Below the pieces are notes generated by a model. It was not told the origin of the DNA and made no database searches. It saw nothing but the letters and a program-made list of their open reading frames with translations. A program made the translations under genes and the position numbers. DNA of 64,000 bases, taken from NCBI RefSeq assembly GCF_002165255.2, contig NZ_CP028561.1, positions 1,612,001-1,676,000 on the forward strand, in the 5' to 3' direction. Below, piece after piece: positions 8,769 to 18,242 of this stretch; the stretch's first letter is position 1, and every line of letters begins with the position of its first letter. This stretch comes from Acinetobacter sp. WCHA45 (GTDB lineage: Bacteria > Pseudomonadota > Gammaproteobacteria > Pseudomonadales > Moraxellaceae).

Positions 8769-11432
8769 TTAAAGCTGTGAGCCGATGAAAAAATGTAATC
8801 GGATCGGGTTATTGTCATTGGAAATACCAGATGCCACATCAAGCCGTATTGGTCCTATTGGTGATCTCCAACGGATACCAACACCAATACTATATTCGGT
8901 TGGGTTACTAAACTGTTTGTCATATGAATTACCAAAATCAGAGAAAATTGCTGCTCGCCAACCATCTTTAAACTGATAATTGTACTCTAAAGATCCTACG
9001 CCTAAAGCTTGTCCACCGATTTTAAAACCGTTCTCCTCTGGCGAAAGACTTTTGTAATCGAAACCGCGTAAGGACTGGTCTCCACCTGTAAAGAAACGGA
9101 GGTTATAAGGCACTTTTTTAAAATCATCTGTGAAAATATAACTGGTGTCAGCTCGACCTACAAATTGGTGATTTTCATTTTCACCCAATGAATAAATAAA
9201 ACGCCATCCACCTGTCAAAATTGCCATATTTGCATTTGATAATAATGACTCTGTCCCTAATTCAAGCTTGTAGGTTTGCTTAAAACCTTTGGTTGGATTC
9301 AAGAGGGAATTACTATTGGTCTTAGAAAGTTCATATCCAAATAACAAGGATTCTTGTTCCGAATCAATCCCTGATACTTTAAAAGCGTCAGGTAATTCAT
9401 TGATATCAATATCCCCTTTTTTAGTTAGGCGATCTAAACGGTAACGTAAACCAATGATGTGTTGCCAATCACCCAAAGGATTTTTAATAACACGTTCACC
9501 ACCTAAAACAGCGGACTCAACCAATAAATTAATATCTGGGCCAATGTCATTGCGCTCTTCACGCTCGTAACCACCGACAACATTAAAATAATCATTTAAC
9601 GGATGTTTATAAGGAATGCTATATCGCCCATCTATAGATTGACGAATTTGTGACACCTCAATGTTGGCATCAAATGCATGACCATACTTATTTACAATTG
9701 CTCGTCTGTATTGACTACGCAAACGAGCACCCGTGTCTGTACCGTAACCAATACCAGTTTCTAAACTATTCAAACGGTCGGCATTAAGCGTTACTACGAC
9801 TGGAATTTTTTTCTCAATTCTCGTTTGCTCTTCTAATTTCTGGCGTTCATCTTCTTCATCATCATGCTCATGTGATAAGGGCATAGAGCGTGCTAGAGCA
9901 TAGGCTTGAGGGGGTTGACCTCCAGAGAATTGTGTTTCATCAACGACATTTTGCGTCACTTGTTGTGCAGAAGTTACTTTTTGTCTTGCCAATTCTGCTT
10001 TCTGTTGACTATTTAGCAATTGAGATTGTTGGATTTTCTGTTGATCGACTAAAGCTTGAAGATCTGGCGCTAACTCTAAAGTAGGCTGAACTGGATTAGG
10101 TTTAATCGTATCTACCAATGTGTAATTAAAGTAACGTGTATTCGTTAAGTTATTTGCTAAGGCATTTACACGCCAAAATGCATAGTCATCACCCTCTTTC
10201 CAAGGTGCCAAACTATCTAAAACTTTTTGAGTTAAAGGCAATGGCTTAGTTGGATCGCTCATACGATACTCAACTTGTTTAAGTTTATATCGCTCGCCCG
10301 TCTCATATTTTAGATTAATTTCAGCTACTTTTTCTGGCTGGGTAATTTTGACATCATGCAAACGCCAATAACTATCAAAAAAACCGTTATCCGATGCGGC
10401 ATTCACTATCTTTGTTTTTGTTGTTTCATATTTACCGTGATTAAAGATATCCCCTTTGTCTTGTTCTGGGATCAAGCGTAAAACTTGGAAGTGAGGCAGG
10501 TTTTCACCCGCACCAGAAAATTCAATATTTTGCTCTTTAATACGGACGGGTTCATTCGGTGTGACAATGACTTTAACTTTATTATCACTTACCCTTTCAA
10601 ATTTATACGTGGCATTATAATAGCCTACAGCTTGCGCAGCCTGATTGGTCAACACTCTTAACTGAGGTAAAGCGGTGTTAAAGTCTTCAAAAGATTCTTG
10701 AGTAAAACTTGATAGTTTTGCTTTTATATTTGCAGCCAACGCAGGAGGCGCGCCAGCGACATCAGCAGTAATACGCGGAATTTTCTCTGCACCCATCAAA
10801 CTATCTGGGTGAAAACGATTCCATATTTTTCGGAAGAAACCGACTTTTTCTTTAGGCTGATCACTTTGTGTTTGAAACTCTGGTAGTGTTCTACCCGTTT
10901 CATTTGCTTCAACGACAATCTTACTGTCGGTTTGAATATCTTGCATCAGCAGATTAATATCCACTGGAGCCTTAGTAATTTCTATCAGTTCAGGCGGTGA
11001 AATGTCTTTAATAATTATTGGTGGATTTTTTGACGTACTTTCTCGATAAGCTTGGGCCTCATTTTTTGCATTCTCAGCCTCACGAAAAATTTCATTCGCC
11101 ATTGTTTGGTCAACAGGGATAACTGGCAAATTTTCTAAATTATCATCAAGCTGAATCGGTTTTAATTCATTAATCTGATTATTAGACTGCTCTTGCTGTT
11201 TCAATGCCAACAAGCTGTCTTGTTCGGCTTGATTAGCAAGAGACTGATTTGTACTGCTTGATAAAACAGTTGATGTATCCTGAGTACTTTGATCAGATTT
11301 AACTTGATTCAAAGACTGTTGGTCTACGGTTTTATTGTTTGATGTATCTGTTAATTGTTCTTGCGCACAAGCAGCTGATATACAAGAAGTAATTAAAAAA
11401 GTTCTACAAATAAGTTTAGGAAAGCTCTGCAT
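8769..11432 (-). CDS. tamA: Outer-membrane translocation and assembly module subunit TamA (Omp85 family)
   Basis: An Omp85-family barrel protein working with TamB in outer-membrane protein assembly. Starting at 11432 it is 887 residues and begins with a signal peptide (MQSFPKLICRTFLITSCISAACA). A Gln/Asn/Ser-rich low-complexity stretch of about 200 residues follows. POTRA domains start near PRITADVAGAPPAL. A second polar insertion, with a Gln-rich segment and an acidic HEHDDEEDE stretch, separates the last POTRA from the barrel. The barrel carries the Omp85 signature as GGDQSLRGFDY. The open frame extends upstream to 11570, but that would bury the signal peptide, so I chose the internal ATG. 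It is much longer than E. coli TamA (about 577 residues); see findings. Confidence 0.9.
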   Translation of the reverse strand: MQSFPKLICRTFLITSCISAACAQEQLTDTSNNKTVDQQSLNQVKSDQSTQDTSTVLSSSTNQSLANQAEQDSLLALKQQEQSNNQINELKPIQLDDNLENLPVIPVDQTMANEIFREAENAKNEAQAYRESTSKNPPIIIKDISPPELIEITKAPVDINLLMQDIQTDSKIVVEANETGRTLPEFQTQSDQPKEKVGFFRKIWNRFHPDSLMGAEKIPRITADVAGAPPALAANIKAKLSSFTQESFEDFNTALPQLRVLTNQAAQAVGYYNATYKFERVSDNKVKVIVTPNEPVRIKEQNIEFSGAGENLPHFQVLRLIPEQDKGDIFNHGKYETTKTKIVNAASDNGFFDSYWRLHDVKITQPEKVAEINLKYETGERYKLKQVEYRMSDPTKPLPLTQKVLDSLAPWKEGDDYAFWRVNALANNLTNTRYFNYTLVDTIKPNPVQPTLELAPDLQALVDQQKIQQSQLLNSQQKAELARQKVTSAQQVTQNVVDETQFSGGQPPQAYALARSMPLSHEHDDEEDERQKLEEQTRIEKKIPVVVTLNADRLNSLETGIGYGTDTGARLRSQYRRAIVNKYGHAFDANIEVSQIRQSIDGRYSIPYKHPLNDYFNVVGGYEREERNDIGPDINLLVESAVLGGERVIKNPLGDWQHIIGLRYRLDRLTKKGDIDINELPDAFKVSGIDSEQESLLFGYELSKTNSNSLLNPTKGFKQTYKLELGTESLLSNANMAILTGGWRFIYSLGENENHQFVGRADTSYIFTDDFKKVPYNLRFFTGGDQSLRGFDYKSLSPEENGFKIGGQALGVGSLEYNYQFKDGWRAAIFSDFGNSYDKQFSNPTEYSIGVGIRWRSPIGPIRLDVASGISNDNNPIRLHFFIGSQL

Positions 11433-11657
11433 TTTAAATATTAAATGCATAGAATGAACCAACGTTAACTGTTTAAAATTAGCTTTAGATGACATGTAGA
11501 ACTCTAAACTTATTTTTAATTTATCATTTGTGACTGGTGAAAATACTTCAAATCTTTGATTTTCATCCAATCAAATATCAAAGTATCATACATGCATTTT
11601 GTAGCATTTTTACAGTACGTCACATTTTTTTATAAAACACAATGAAGTGAACACACA

Positions 11658-12977
11658 ATGAAACAAGATGAGCACTTAATGACATCACGTCGGTTTGCAC
11701 CGATGTTTTTCACTCAGTTTTTTGGAGCCTTAAATGACAATGTTTTTAAGCAAGCTCTACTTTTAGTGATCACTTATGGTTGGATCCAGCAACAAAGTGC
11801 CCCCGTCAGTACACTCAATAATCTAGCTGCCTTATTATTTATCTTGCCTTACTTTTTCTTTTCTGCAACTGCTGGGCAAATTGCTGATAAATATGAAAGA
11901 TCTCAACTCATTCGTTTTATAAAAATATTAGAAATTATCATTATGTTGATTGGAACCGCGGGGTTCTTGCTTGGAAATTTATGGTTACTACTTTTTGCAT
12001 TATTTCTGATGGGGACGCATTCAACTTGTTTTGGTCCAATCAAATATGCAATTTTACCAGAAATTCTAAAACAAGAAGAATTGATGTCTGGTAATGCACT
12101 TTTCCAATCAGGTACATCGATCGCAATATTATTAGGAATGATTCTTGGAGGTGCAGTTATTGCATCATCGGAGGGAAACTTATTGTGGATTAGTGTCACT
12201 GTTGTCATCATAGCTTGCTTAGGCTATTTATGTAGCCGATTTATTTTACCTCAAAAGGTTGCAGCCCCAGATTTACAAATTGACTGGAATTTTTTTCGTA
12301 CAAGTTTTCAAACTTTAAAATATGCTAAAAGCCTTCCGATCATATTTATTGTTTTGCTCGGTAATTCTTGGTATTGGTTTTATGGCGCAACCTATTTAAC
12401 TCAAATTCCTCAATTGACCCAACAAAACCTGCATGCTTCTGAAAACGTTGTCAGTTTACTTCTCACCTTTTTCTCTGTTGGCATTGGTGTAGGTTCATTA
12501 CTGTGCAGACGTATCGGTGGTACAGAGATCAATATTAAAATGGTACCTTACGGTGCGATTGGGTTAACGATCTTTGCTTTGTATTTAGCAGCGAGCCTCT
12601 CTTTTGTTCCTGAGCGAACTGGCGATTTACTGAGTTTAAAAGATATTTTTACCCAAGTTGCCGTGTACTATCATGTCATGCTTGCCGTGACTTTATTAGG
12701 TATTAGTGGTGGATTTTATATTGTGCCGCTATATGCAATGATGCAAGCTTACTCACCACGTTCTCACCGTGCGCGTGTAGTAGCCGCAAATAATATTCTA
12801 AATGCTGTATTTATGGTTTCTTCTGCAGTTTTCTCAATTTTAATCTTAAGCGTTTTAAAAATTGATATTAAAATATTATTTACGATTACTGCAGTTTTAA
12901 GTGCAATTTTCTCATTTTGGTTATTAAAGCGTTTAAAACCGTTGTTAGAAAATGCACCCAATACTTTAGAGGATTAA
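11658..12977 (+). CDS. MFS transporter, LplT-like
   Basis: A 439-residue polytopic protein with about 12 membrane segments. It begins with the FFGALNDNVFKQALLLVITYG motif typical of the lysophospholipid transporter LplT and of the MFS half of Aas-type proteins, and contains the MFS loop motif GQIADKYERSQLI. In E. coli LplT flips lysophospholipids inward for re-acylation by Aas; that substrate is an inference here, because no acyltransferase half is fused or adjacent. It is diverged from tamA (225 bases between) and followed four bases later by coq7, which suggests co-transcription. An alternative start is the ATG at 11679. Confidence 0.8.
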   Translation: MKQDEHLMTSRRFAPMFFTQFFGALNDNVFKQALLLVITYGWIQQQSAPVSTLNNLAALLFILPYFFFSATAGQIADKYERSQLIRFIKILEIIIMLIGTAGFLLGNLWLLLFALFLMGTHSTCFGPIKYAILPEILKQEELMSGNALFQSGTSIAILLGMILGGAVIASSEGNLLWISVTVVIIACLGYLCSRFILPQKVAAPDLQIDWNFFRTSFQTLKYAKSLPIIFIVLLGNSWYWFYGATYLTQIPQLTQQNLHASENVVSLLLTFFSVGIGVGSLLCRRIGGTEINIKMVPYGAIGLTIFALYLAASLSFVPERTGDLLSLKDIFTQVAVYYHVMLAVTLLGISGGFYIVPLYAMMQAYSPRSHRARVVAANNILNAVFMVSSAVFSILILSVLKIDIKILFTITAVLSAIFSFWLLKRLKPLLENAPNTLED

Positions 12978-12980
12978 TAT

Positions 12981-13616
12981 ATGCGTCATTTTACAGGTAT
13001 CGATAAACTTATTAATTCTTTTGATCAGGCGCTTCGTAGCTTGGTGCCAGGGGCAACTGCTGCTCAGCGATCTAATCCAGCAAATTCAGAACCTTCACAA
13101 TTATGTGTTAGCGATGCTCGCCATGTAGCAGGTTTAATGCGTGTCAATCATAGTGGCGAAGTCTGTGCACAAGCGCTTTATCATGGTCAGGCGCTCACTG
13201 CAAAACTCCCCCATGTTCGAGAAGAAATGCAACAAGCTGCGATAGAAGAACAAGATCATCTCGCTTGGTGTGAAGATCGTTTAAAAGAATTAGACAGTCA
13301 TACGAGCGTACTCAATCCAATTTGGTATGGTTTATCTTATGGTATGGGCGCAATAGCAGGTATTGCAGGTGACAAATATAGCTTAGGGTTTGTCGCTGAA
13401 ACCGAACGCCAAGTCAGCCAACATCTACAGGAACATATTCAACAACTTCCATCTCATGATGATCGTTCACGTAAAATTTTAGAACAAATGAATGAAGATG
13501 AATTACACCACCGCGATACAGCCTTAAAGGCTGGAGGTGTTGATCTACCTGTACCTGTGCGTATTACCATGACAGCTATATCAAAATTAATGACTAAAAC
13601 CAGTTATTATTTATAA
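12981..13616 (+). CDS. coq7: 3-demethoxyubiquinol 3-hydroxylase Coq7
   Basis: A 211-residue di-iron hydroxylase that performs a late ring hydroxylation in ubiquinone synthesis; it replaces UbiF in many proteobacteria. The six expected carboxylate/His ligands are visible: Glu60 (NHSGE), Glu90 and His93 (EEQDH), Glu142 (AETE), Glu174 and His177 (EDELHH). The ATG is 4 bases after the MFS stop, and the ribosome binding site (GAGGAT) overlaps the upstream gene end, so translation is probably coupled. It ends at a strong terminator. Length and motifs are normal for the family. Confidence 0.97.
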   Translation: MRHFTGIDKLINSFDQALRSLVPGATAAQRSNPANSEPSQLCVSDARHVAGLMRVNHSGEVCAQALYHGQALTAKLPHVREEMQQAAIEEQDHLAWCEDRLKELDSHTSVLNPIWYGLSYGMGAIAGIAGDKYSLGFVAETERQVSQHLQEHIQQLPSHDDRSRKILEQMNEDELHHRDTALKAGGVDLPVPVRITMTAISKLMTKTSYYL

Positions 13617-13620
13617 ATAA

Positions 13621-13658
13621 AAAAGGGGAAATTGTAACTTCATCATTCCCCTTTTTTT
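13621..13658. terminator. Bidirectional terminator between coq7 and the DUF2799 gene
   Basis: AAAAGGGGAA and TTCCCCTTTT arms around a 15-base loop, with T runs on both strands. It serves coq7 on the plus strand and the DUF2799 gene on the minus strand. Confidence 0.85.
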
Positions 13659-13694
13659 ATTACTTCAATCAATTTAAATAATTCTATTTAAAAA

Positions 13695-14246
13695 TTAGCG
13701 CAACCCACGTTCAGCTTTAAAACGTTCCAAATTTCGAACTGCATCTTGATAACGTGATTGAACTCTGCTGCTATTGATGCGCAAATCATATAAACGTTTT
13801 CTATAATCATCACGATCCTTAACAGATAAGTCTTTACGCTCTAACTCTTTTAAATAATAGTTAATATCATTTTGTGAGCGATCAAACTCCGCGTTTGCTT
13901 GGTAGTAGCCATTTGCAACTTGATAATATATTCGCAAAGACTCACGTTTGTCTAACGGACAAATACGAAAATCACCACGCCCTTCTAACGCTTCATTAAA
14001 AATGGTTTCTGGTCGGCAGTAATAGCCCAAACCTTTTTGGTAACCTTGTTCATAAAGCTTTTGATTCGGCACAATATTGGCTTTTTGACAAGAAGAATAA
14101 TATTTATCTAATCGAGATTCCCGTCCTGCTGCACCATCTTTTTCTCCAACATTAAACCAATTTGCAGTTTTACATTGTTCAACACTCATGGCAGCACAGC
14201 CTGAAAGTAAAATTGTAAAACCTACTAACAATGAAATTTTATTCAT
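13695..14246 (-). CDS. DUF2799-domain lipoprotein
   Basis: A 183-residue protein with a lipoprotein signal (MNKISLLVGFTILLSGCAAM; lipobox LSGC). It carries the DUF2799 pattern: CKTANWFNVGEKDGAAGR followed by repeats with YEQGYQKGLGYYC. The last 50 residues are a charged helix or coiled coil. The function of this family is unknown; it is an envelope lipoprotein by signal. An AGGAAC ribosome binding site precedes the ATG. It lies 26 bases after the folK-like gene on the same strand and is probably the last gene of that transcript. Confidence 0.85.
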   Translation of the reverse strand: MNKISLLVGFTILLSGCAAMSVEQCKTANWFNVGEKDGAAGRESRLDKYYSSCQKANIVPNQKLYEQGYQKGLGYYCRPETIFNEALEGRGDFRICPLDKRESLRIYYQVANGYYQANAEFDRSQNDINYYLKELERKDLSVKDRDDYRKRLYDLRINSSRVQSRYQDAVRNLERFKAERGLR

Positions 14247-14272
14247 GGAATATTGTTCCTATTATTATAGTG

Positions 14273-14707
14273 TTAGATAGAAATAACGGGATAAGAATTT
14301 TTCCTATCGTAATCTAAATCTGGAACCTGCCACAAATCATAAAGTGGAATTTTAACATCTAAGGCTAATGGTAACTTTTTTGGATTAAATTGCATATCTT
14401 CTAAAGTCTCCCCCCAAGCAATCACATCAATATCCAAGCTAATATTATGTGATGGACGAACTCGACCAGATTGTGCTTCTAAGTTTTTCAGGGTTTCAGT
14501 GATCTCATCAACATTCAGTCGACTTTTTAATAAACAAGCTGAATTCCAATAATCGGCACCAACACGATCCCGACATGGGATTCTATAAATTGAAGAAAAT
14601 TCCACTATACCTAAGCTTAATATCTGTTGATAAGCAAAAGTGAAATTTTGTTTTTGTTTGAGGTTACTCGCCAATGCGAGCGCAAAAATTGTTTCTGTTG
14701 CGTTCAA
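14273..14707 (-). CDS. Divergent HPPK (FolK-like) protein
   Basis: A 144-residue protein related to 6-hydroxymethyl-7,8-dihydropterin pyrophosphokinase, the folate enzyme acting after FolB. It keeps the early ALASNL segment, the SSIYRIPCRDRVGADYWNSA region, GRVR (E. coli Arg82/Arg84) and the magnesium-binding pair in SLDIDVI (E. coli Asp95/Asp97). Three residues are missing between GRVR and SLDID, so the residues matching E. coli Arg88, Trp89 and Arg92 are absent. It overlaps folB by 44 bases, which links it to folate synthesis. It may be a weak or repurposed kinase, with a standard folK elsewhere; this cannot be decided from the window. Confidence 0.75.
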   Translation of the reverse strand: MNATETIFALALASNLKQKQNFTFAYQQILSLGIVEFSSIYRIPCRDRVGADYWNSACLLKSRLNVDEITETLKNLEAQSGRVRPSHNISLDIDVIAWGETLEDMQFNPKKLPLALDVKIPLYDLWQVPDLDYDRKNSYPVISI

Positions 14708-15044
14708 GGCGAATTCCTACTGCATTGGCTTGTGCAATGATGGCGGGTTTGCGAATGGTGATACTGATCGATTCGATCGTGGGGAAAGTCGTAAATAAAC
14801 ATTCAAGTACCAATTGTGCGGCGTGCTCAATCAGTTTCGGTTTAGCCTCCTGTATAACTTGGGCTGCAAGCTCACAGATTTGCGCATAGTTGAGCGTATC
14901 TTCCAACTCATCCGAGTATGCAGCGTGTGATAGATCATTATGAATGATGAGATCTAGCATCAAAGGTTGAATAATTTGGCGTTCCCAGTTGAAACAGCCA
15001 ACCACAGTATCCACCTTCAACCCTTCAATTATAATGGCATCCAT
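14664..15044 (-). CDS. folB: Dihydroneopterin aldolase FolB
   Basis: A 126-residue cytoplasmic enzyme converting 7,8-dihydroneopterin to 6-hydroxymethyl-dihydropterin and glycolaldehyde in folate synthesis. It aligns with E. coli FolB throughout: VDTVVGCFNWERQ, DTLNYAQI, LIEHAAQLV (active-site Glu), ITIRKPAI (active-site Lys) and NAVGIRLER at the end. Length is normal. It is the upstream partner of the overlapping folK-like gene and lies 26 bases after the UbiB-like kinase gene, so the three may share a transcript. Confidence 0.93.
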   Translation of the reverse strand: MDAIIIEGLKVDTVVGCFNWERQIIQPLMLDLIIHNDLSHAAYSDELEDTLNYAQICELAAQVIQEAKPKLIEHAAQLVLECLFTTFPTIESISITIRKPAIIAQANAVGIRLERNRNNFCARIGE

Positions 15045-15070
15045 AATGACCTAATGAACCGATAAATAAA

Positions 15071-16369
15071 TTAATGCTTTAAAAACGAAGCAGGTTCAAT
15101 ATTGTGAACCATTTTTAAACGTTGGTCAGCATAAATATCGGTATACGGTGCGAGAACACGCATGAAACGATCAAAATATAGCATTTGCTTGAATAACAAA
15201 GCGAAGTCTCGCGGGAATTTGATACCATGACGTTCACCGACAGCCACCATATCCATCATAATGTCATTCAAATCTGCTGGATTGGAACTGAGAATTTCTT
15301 GCGGATCTGCCAGTAATACACCGCTAAATAAACGCTCTAAATCATCAGCCAAGACTTGAGTGTCAATTTTATGATGAGTCATGCCCATTTTCAGCATATT
15401 CTCAGCCATCGCAACATAATTGGTATGCTGTAATGCATCCATAAATGCCATACATGCTGTCCAAACTTCAGGGTTTAACTGACCAACAATACCAAAATCA
15501 ATAAAACCAATACGACCATCTTCAAGTAACATCAGATTTCCAGCGTGTAAATCAGCATGGAAACTCTTACATAGCATGAGACTACCAAACCAAGTATTCA
15601 TTGCAGTAATCAGAACTTGTGTTGGGTCTTTGGCATATTTTTTAACAACATCAAAATCAGTTAATGACACCCCGTACAAGCGCTGCATGGTAAGTACACG
15701 GCGCGTTGAAAATTGATGATAAACTTTTGGTGCAGTTGCCGCTTGGTTACCTGACACATTTAAATATTGAATAAAGTCATCCAGATTCTGTGCTTCTTCA
15801 ATAAAATCAACTTCACGTACCATACGTGTTTTGATCTCATCCACAATTTCAGAAAGCGATGCAAACTTGATTTTTGGAACGGCTTTTTCTAAAAGTTTTG
15901 TCGCCCAATGCACCACATTTAAATCAGTGTATAAAATGGTTTCAACACCAGGTTTTTGAACCTTTAATACCACATCTTCACCCGTAACTAGTCGAGCGGC
16001 ATGGACTTGTGCAATTGAAGCTGAAGCTAGTGGCTTTTCATCGATAAAACTAAAAATTTCATTCAGATTACGGCCTTCAAATTCTTCAGCTAATACTTGT
16101 TGGATATAGCTAAATGGTAAGGTTGGCGTTTGATCTAAACAACCTTGGAATTCCTGAACGTATTCACGAGGGAATAAAGACGGCGTACTGGCAATAAATT
16201 GACCCAATTTAATATATGTTGAACCAAGCGACTCAAAGGTCTCACGCATAAGCTTTGCATTACTTGGTTTTTCAGTTGCATATTTCACACCTGCTTGTGC
16301 CGCAACAATAACTGTTTCACCGATACGTGCAACAGAACGTAATCCATCGAATAAAATATTTCTTTTCAT
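15071..16369 (-). CDS. ABC1/ADCK (UbiB-type) atypical kinase
   Basis: A 432-residue member of the UbiB/ADCK atypical kinase family. It shows the family-specific KxGQ motif (YIKLGQFIASTPSLFPREY), the Ala-rich loop (PLASASIAQVHAA), a nucleotide-binding Lys (VVLKVQKPG), the catalytic loop FHADLHAGNL and the metal-binding IDFG. These proteins support ubiquinone synthesis or lipid homeostasis, and their true substrate is poorly known. It lacks the C-terminal pair of membrane helices of E. coli UbiB, so it is more likely a paralogue than the ubi-operon gene. Coq7 nearby is suggestive context only. Confidence 0.85.
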   Translation of the reverse strand: MKRNILFDGLRSVARIGETVIVAAQAGVKYATEKPSNAKLMRETFESLGSTYIKLGQFIASTPSLFPREYVQEFQGCLDQTPTLPFSYIQQVLAEEFEGRNLNEIFSFIDEKPLASASIAQVHAARLVTGEDVVLKVQKPGVETILYTDLNVVHWATKLLEKAVPKIKFASLSEIVDEIKTRMVREVDFIEEAQNLDDFIQYLNVSGNQAATAPKVYHQFSTRRVLTMQRLYGVSLTDFDVVKKYAKDPTQVLITAMNTWFGSLMLCKSFHADLHAGNLMLLEDGRIGFIDFGIVGQLNPEVWTACMAFMDALQHTNYVAMAENMLKMGMTHHKIDTQVLADDLERLFSGVLLADPQEILSSNPADLNDIMMDMVAVGERHGIKFPRDFALLFKQMLYFDRFMRVLAPYTDIYADQRLKMVHNIEPASFLKH

Positions 16370-16426
16370 AATCTTTCATTGCCTTACAGATGGTCTTAGT
16401 TTAGCAAATTTTGCTCAATTTACCGA

Positions 16427-17233
16427 TCAAGTTGCCTGACAAACTGGACAATTTACATCTTTTTCAAATTTAAGAATGCGTTGCGATAGATTTAAACCAT
16501 TCCAAAGCAACAATTTTTGCTTTAATGGTGTGAGACCAAGTCCTAAAAACAACAAAGTGTGATGCGCTTGTAATGACGCTATCATTACAGGAGTGGTAGC
16601 TAATACACCTGACTCCGCACAACGTAATCCTTCATTGGCATGATCTTCTTTCGGAAACAGACATTCATAACAAGCTGAATCAGCATCCACCATAAACAGT
16701 TGCCCTTCAAAACCAATGGCTGACGCACTGATAAGCGGTACTTGATGTTTTCTACACACCGCATTCACTAGATAACGAGTCGTAAAATTATCGCAACCAT
16801 CCAAGACTACATCTTGATGCTGTACAAGTTCATCAGCATTCGTTTCATCGAATCGTATATTTTGATAGCTAACTTGTATATGCGGATTAATGTCTTTTAG
16901 ATGCTTTGCCAGTATTTCGGCTTTGTATCGACCTAAATCTTTTGTCGTAAAGGCAATTTGTCTTTGCAGATTACTCATTTCAATCGTATCGGCATCGACA
17001 ATGGTAATTCTACCTACACCTGCACGTGCCAACAGCTCAGCACTGGTACAACCGATACCACCTGCGCCGATTATTAGCACATTGGCGAGTTTTAGTTTTT
17101 CTTGTGCTTCGATATCCCAACCATCTAATAAAATCTGACGACTATAGAGATGCATTTCCTCATTACTTAGCTCAAATTCGTTTTCCAAATGGTCTGACAC
17201 GGGACTTACTTCTTTATCATCAAAAGTGTTCAT
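16427..17233 (-). CDS. moeB: MoeB/ThiF-family E1-like adenylyltransferase
   Basis: A 268-residue cytoplasmic enzyme that adenylates the C-terminal Gly-Gly of a sulfur-carrier protein (MoaD in molybdopterin synthesis; ThiF is the thiamine counterpart). It has the nucleotide-binding loop VLIIGAGGIGCTSAELLARAG, the DADTIEMSNLQRQ motif, and two zinc CxxC pairs (ACYECLFP; NCPVCQA). It lacks a C-terminal rhodanese domain. The ATG at 17233 was chosen because the 17 residues before it from the GTG at 17284 do not resemble the family, although neither start has a strong ribosome binding site. No molybdopterin genes are adjacent, so MoeB versus ThiF is based on sequence only. Confidence 0.8.
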   Translation of the reverse strand: MNTFDDKEVSPVSDHLENEFELSNEEMHLYSRQILLDGWDIEAQEKLKLANVLIIGAGGIGCTSAELLARAGVGRITIVDADTIEMSNLQRQIAFTTKDLGRYKAEILAKHLKDINPHIQVSYQNIRFDETNADELVQHQDVVLDGCDNFTTRYLVNAVCRKHQVPLISASAIGFEGQLFMVDADSACYECLFPKEDHANEGLRCAESGVLATTPVMIASLQAHHTLLFLGLGLTPLKQKLLLWNGLNLSQRILKFEKDVNCPVCQAT

Positions 17234-17338
17234 GATTTTAAGTCGATGCGGGTTCTGAGGAAAGTAATAAATTAGAACGAACACTGTTTTCTTTTGACAA
17301 AAAGCGATTTTACCCCAATATTTTTCTTACTCTTTAAC

Positions 17339-18172
17339 TGAACCATACCGGGTTTGTCGGAGACTTTTTATTTAAGTTAGGCCACCTGACCTAACGGGTT
17401 AATCTTATCATAAGACATTGCTTCGAACTCAAAAGGCGATACATAACCCAGTGCACTGTGTACACGCTTTTTGTTGAATCAATCAACCCAACTTAATGTC
17501 GCAAGTTGTACATCTGCTAGACCTTGCCAATCTGCTTTTAAATATTCAATCACCTCTGTTTTGTATAAACCATTCACCGTTTCAGCCAGAGCATTATCGT
17601 ATGAATTACTGTTCGTATTAGCTGCAGTGTAAAAATAACCCTCTAATGGCATTTAAAAACGCCCCCTTTCTTAACACGCTAAACACCTTGTATACCTAGC
17701 TTTTGCATCAATCGAGCAACTGTACAGCGCGCAGCAACATAGCCTTGATGTTTCAGTTTTTGCCAAACTTTACGTACACCATATCGACCTGAACTTTCCT
17801 TCCAAATTCGTTTAATTTGTTCAGCATGGATGCAAGTCATGTAAATCTCGTTTCGCTTGATGTTCCCTTGCGAAGCAATGCTTCTCATCACAGAGGACTA
17901 GAGTTCGGTAATAGGTTGAAGCTGCGATAGGTAAAATTCTACAAATTGCCTCAACACCATATAACGCCTTATTATGGATAAAATCCATCACTATTTGTGT
18001 GGGCGGTCGAGCTGCGCCTGGCCGAAAAAAGCGGCTGCTTTACGTAGAATGTTATTAGCACGATGCAGTTCTTTATTTTCATTTTCCAGTTGTTTGATAC
18101 GTTCTTGATCTGAAAATTGTTGTACTTTGATTGGATTTTGTTGATCTAAGTATTTTTAATGCTCTCATATCA
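17339..18172 (-). mobile_element. Decayed IS3-family element (relic A)
   Basis: On the minus strand the following can be read in order: the end of OrfA ([20 protein letters not shown], stop near 18000), the OrfB start (DFIHNKALYGVEAICRILPI), an HTH_21 segment (17679-17891; RYGVRKVWQKLKHQGYVAAR), then, after a stop and a missing catalytic core, the OrfB tail (AETVNGLYKTEVIEYLKAD, YVSPFEFEAMS). The outer end at 17339 starts TGAACC and matches the end of relic C. The N-terminus of OrfA is absent and the other end cannot be placed precisely. The element is not functional. Confidence 0.8.
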
Positions 18173-18242
18173 GGACAGTTAATTTCCAGCAAATCCAGCA
18201 CAGTTGCTGTTGCTTAGGGTTTCTTTCAGTTGTTAAAACAAG

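Noticed and set aside
11433..11570. N-terminal 46 extra residues of TamA
   Set aside because: They would place the signal peptide in the interior; the ATG at 11432 starts a proper signal.
17311..17340. tRNA-derived direct repeat (attachment site) at the left border of the island
   Set aside because: I compared the tRNA 3' sequence with the left border by eye and saw no match; no integrase gene is present either.
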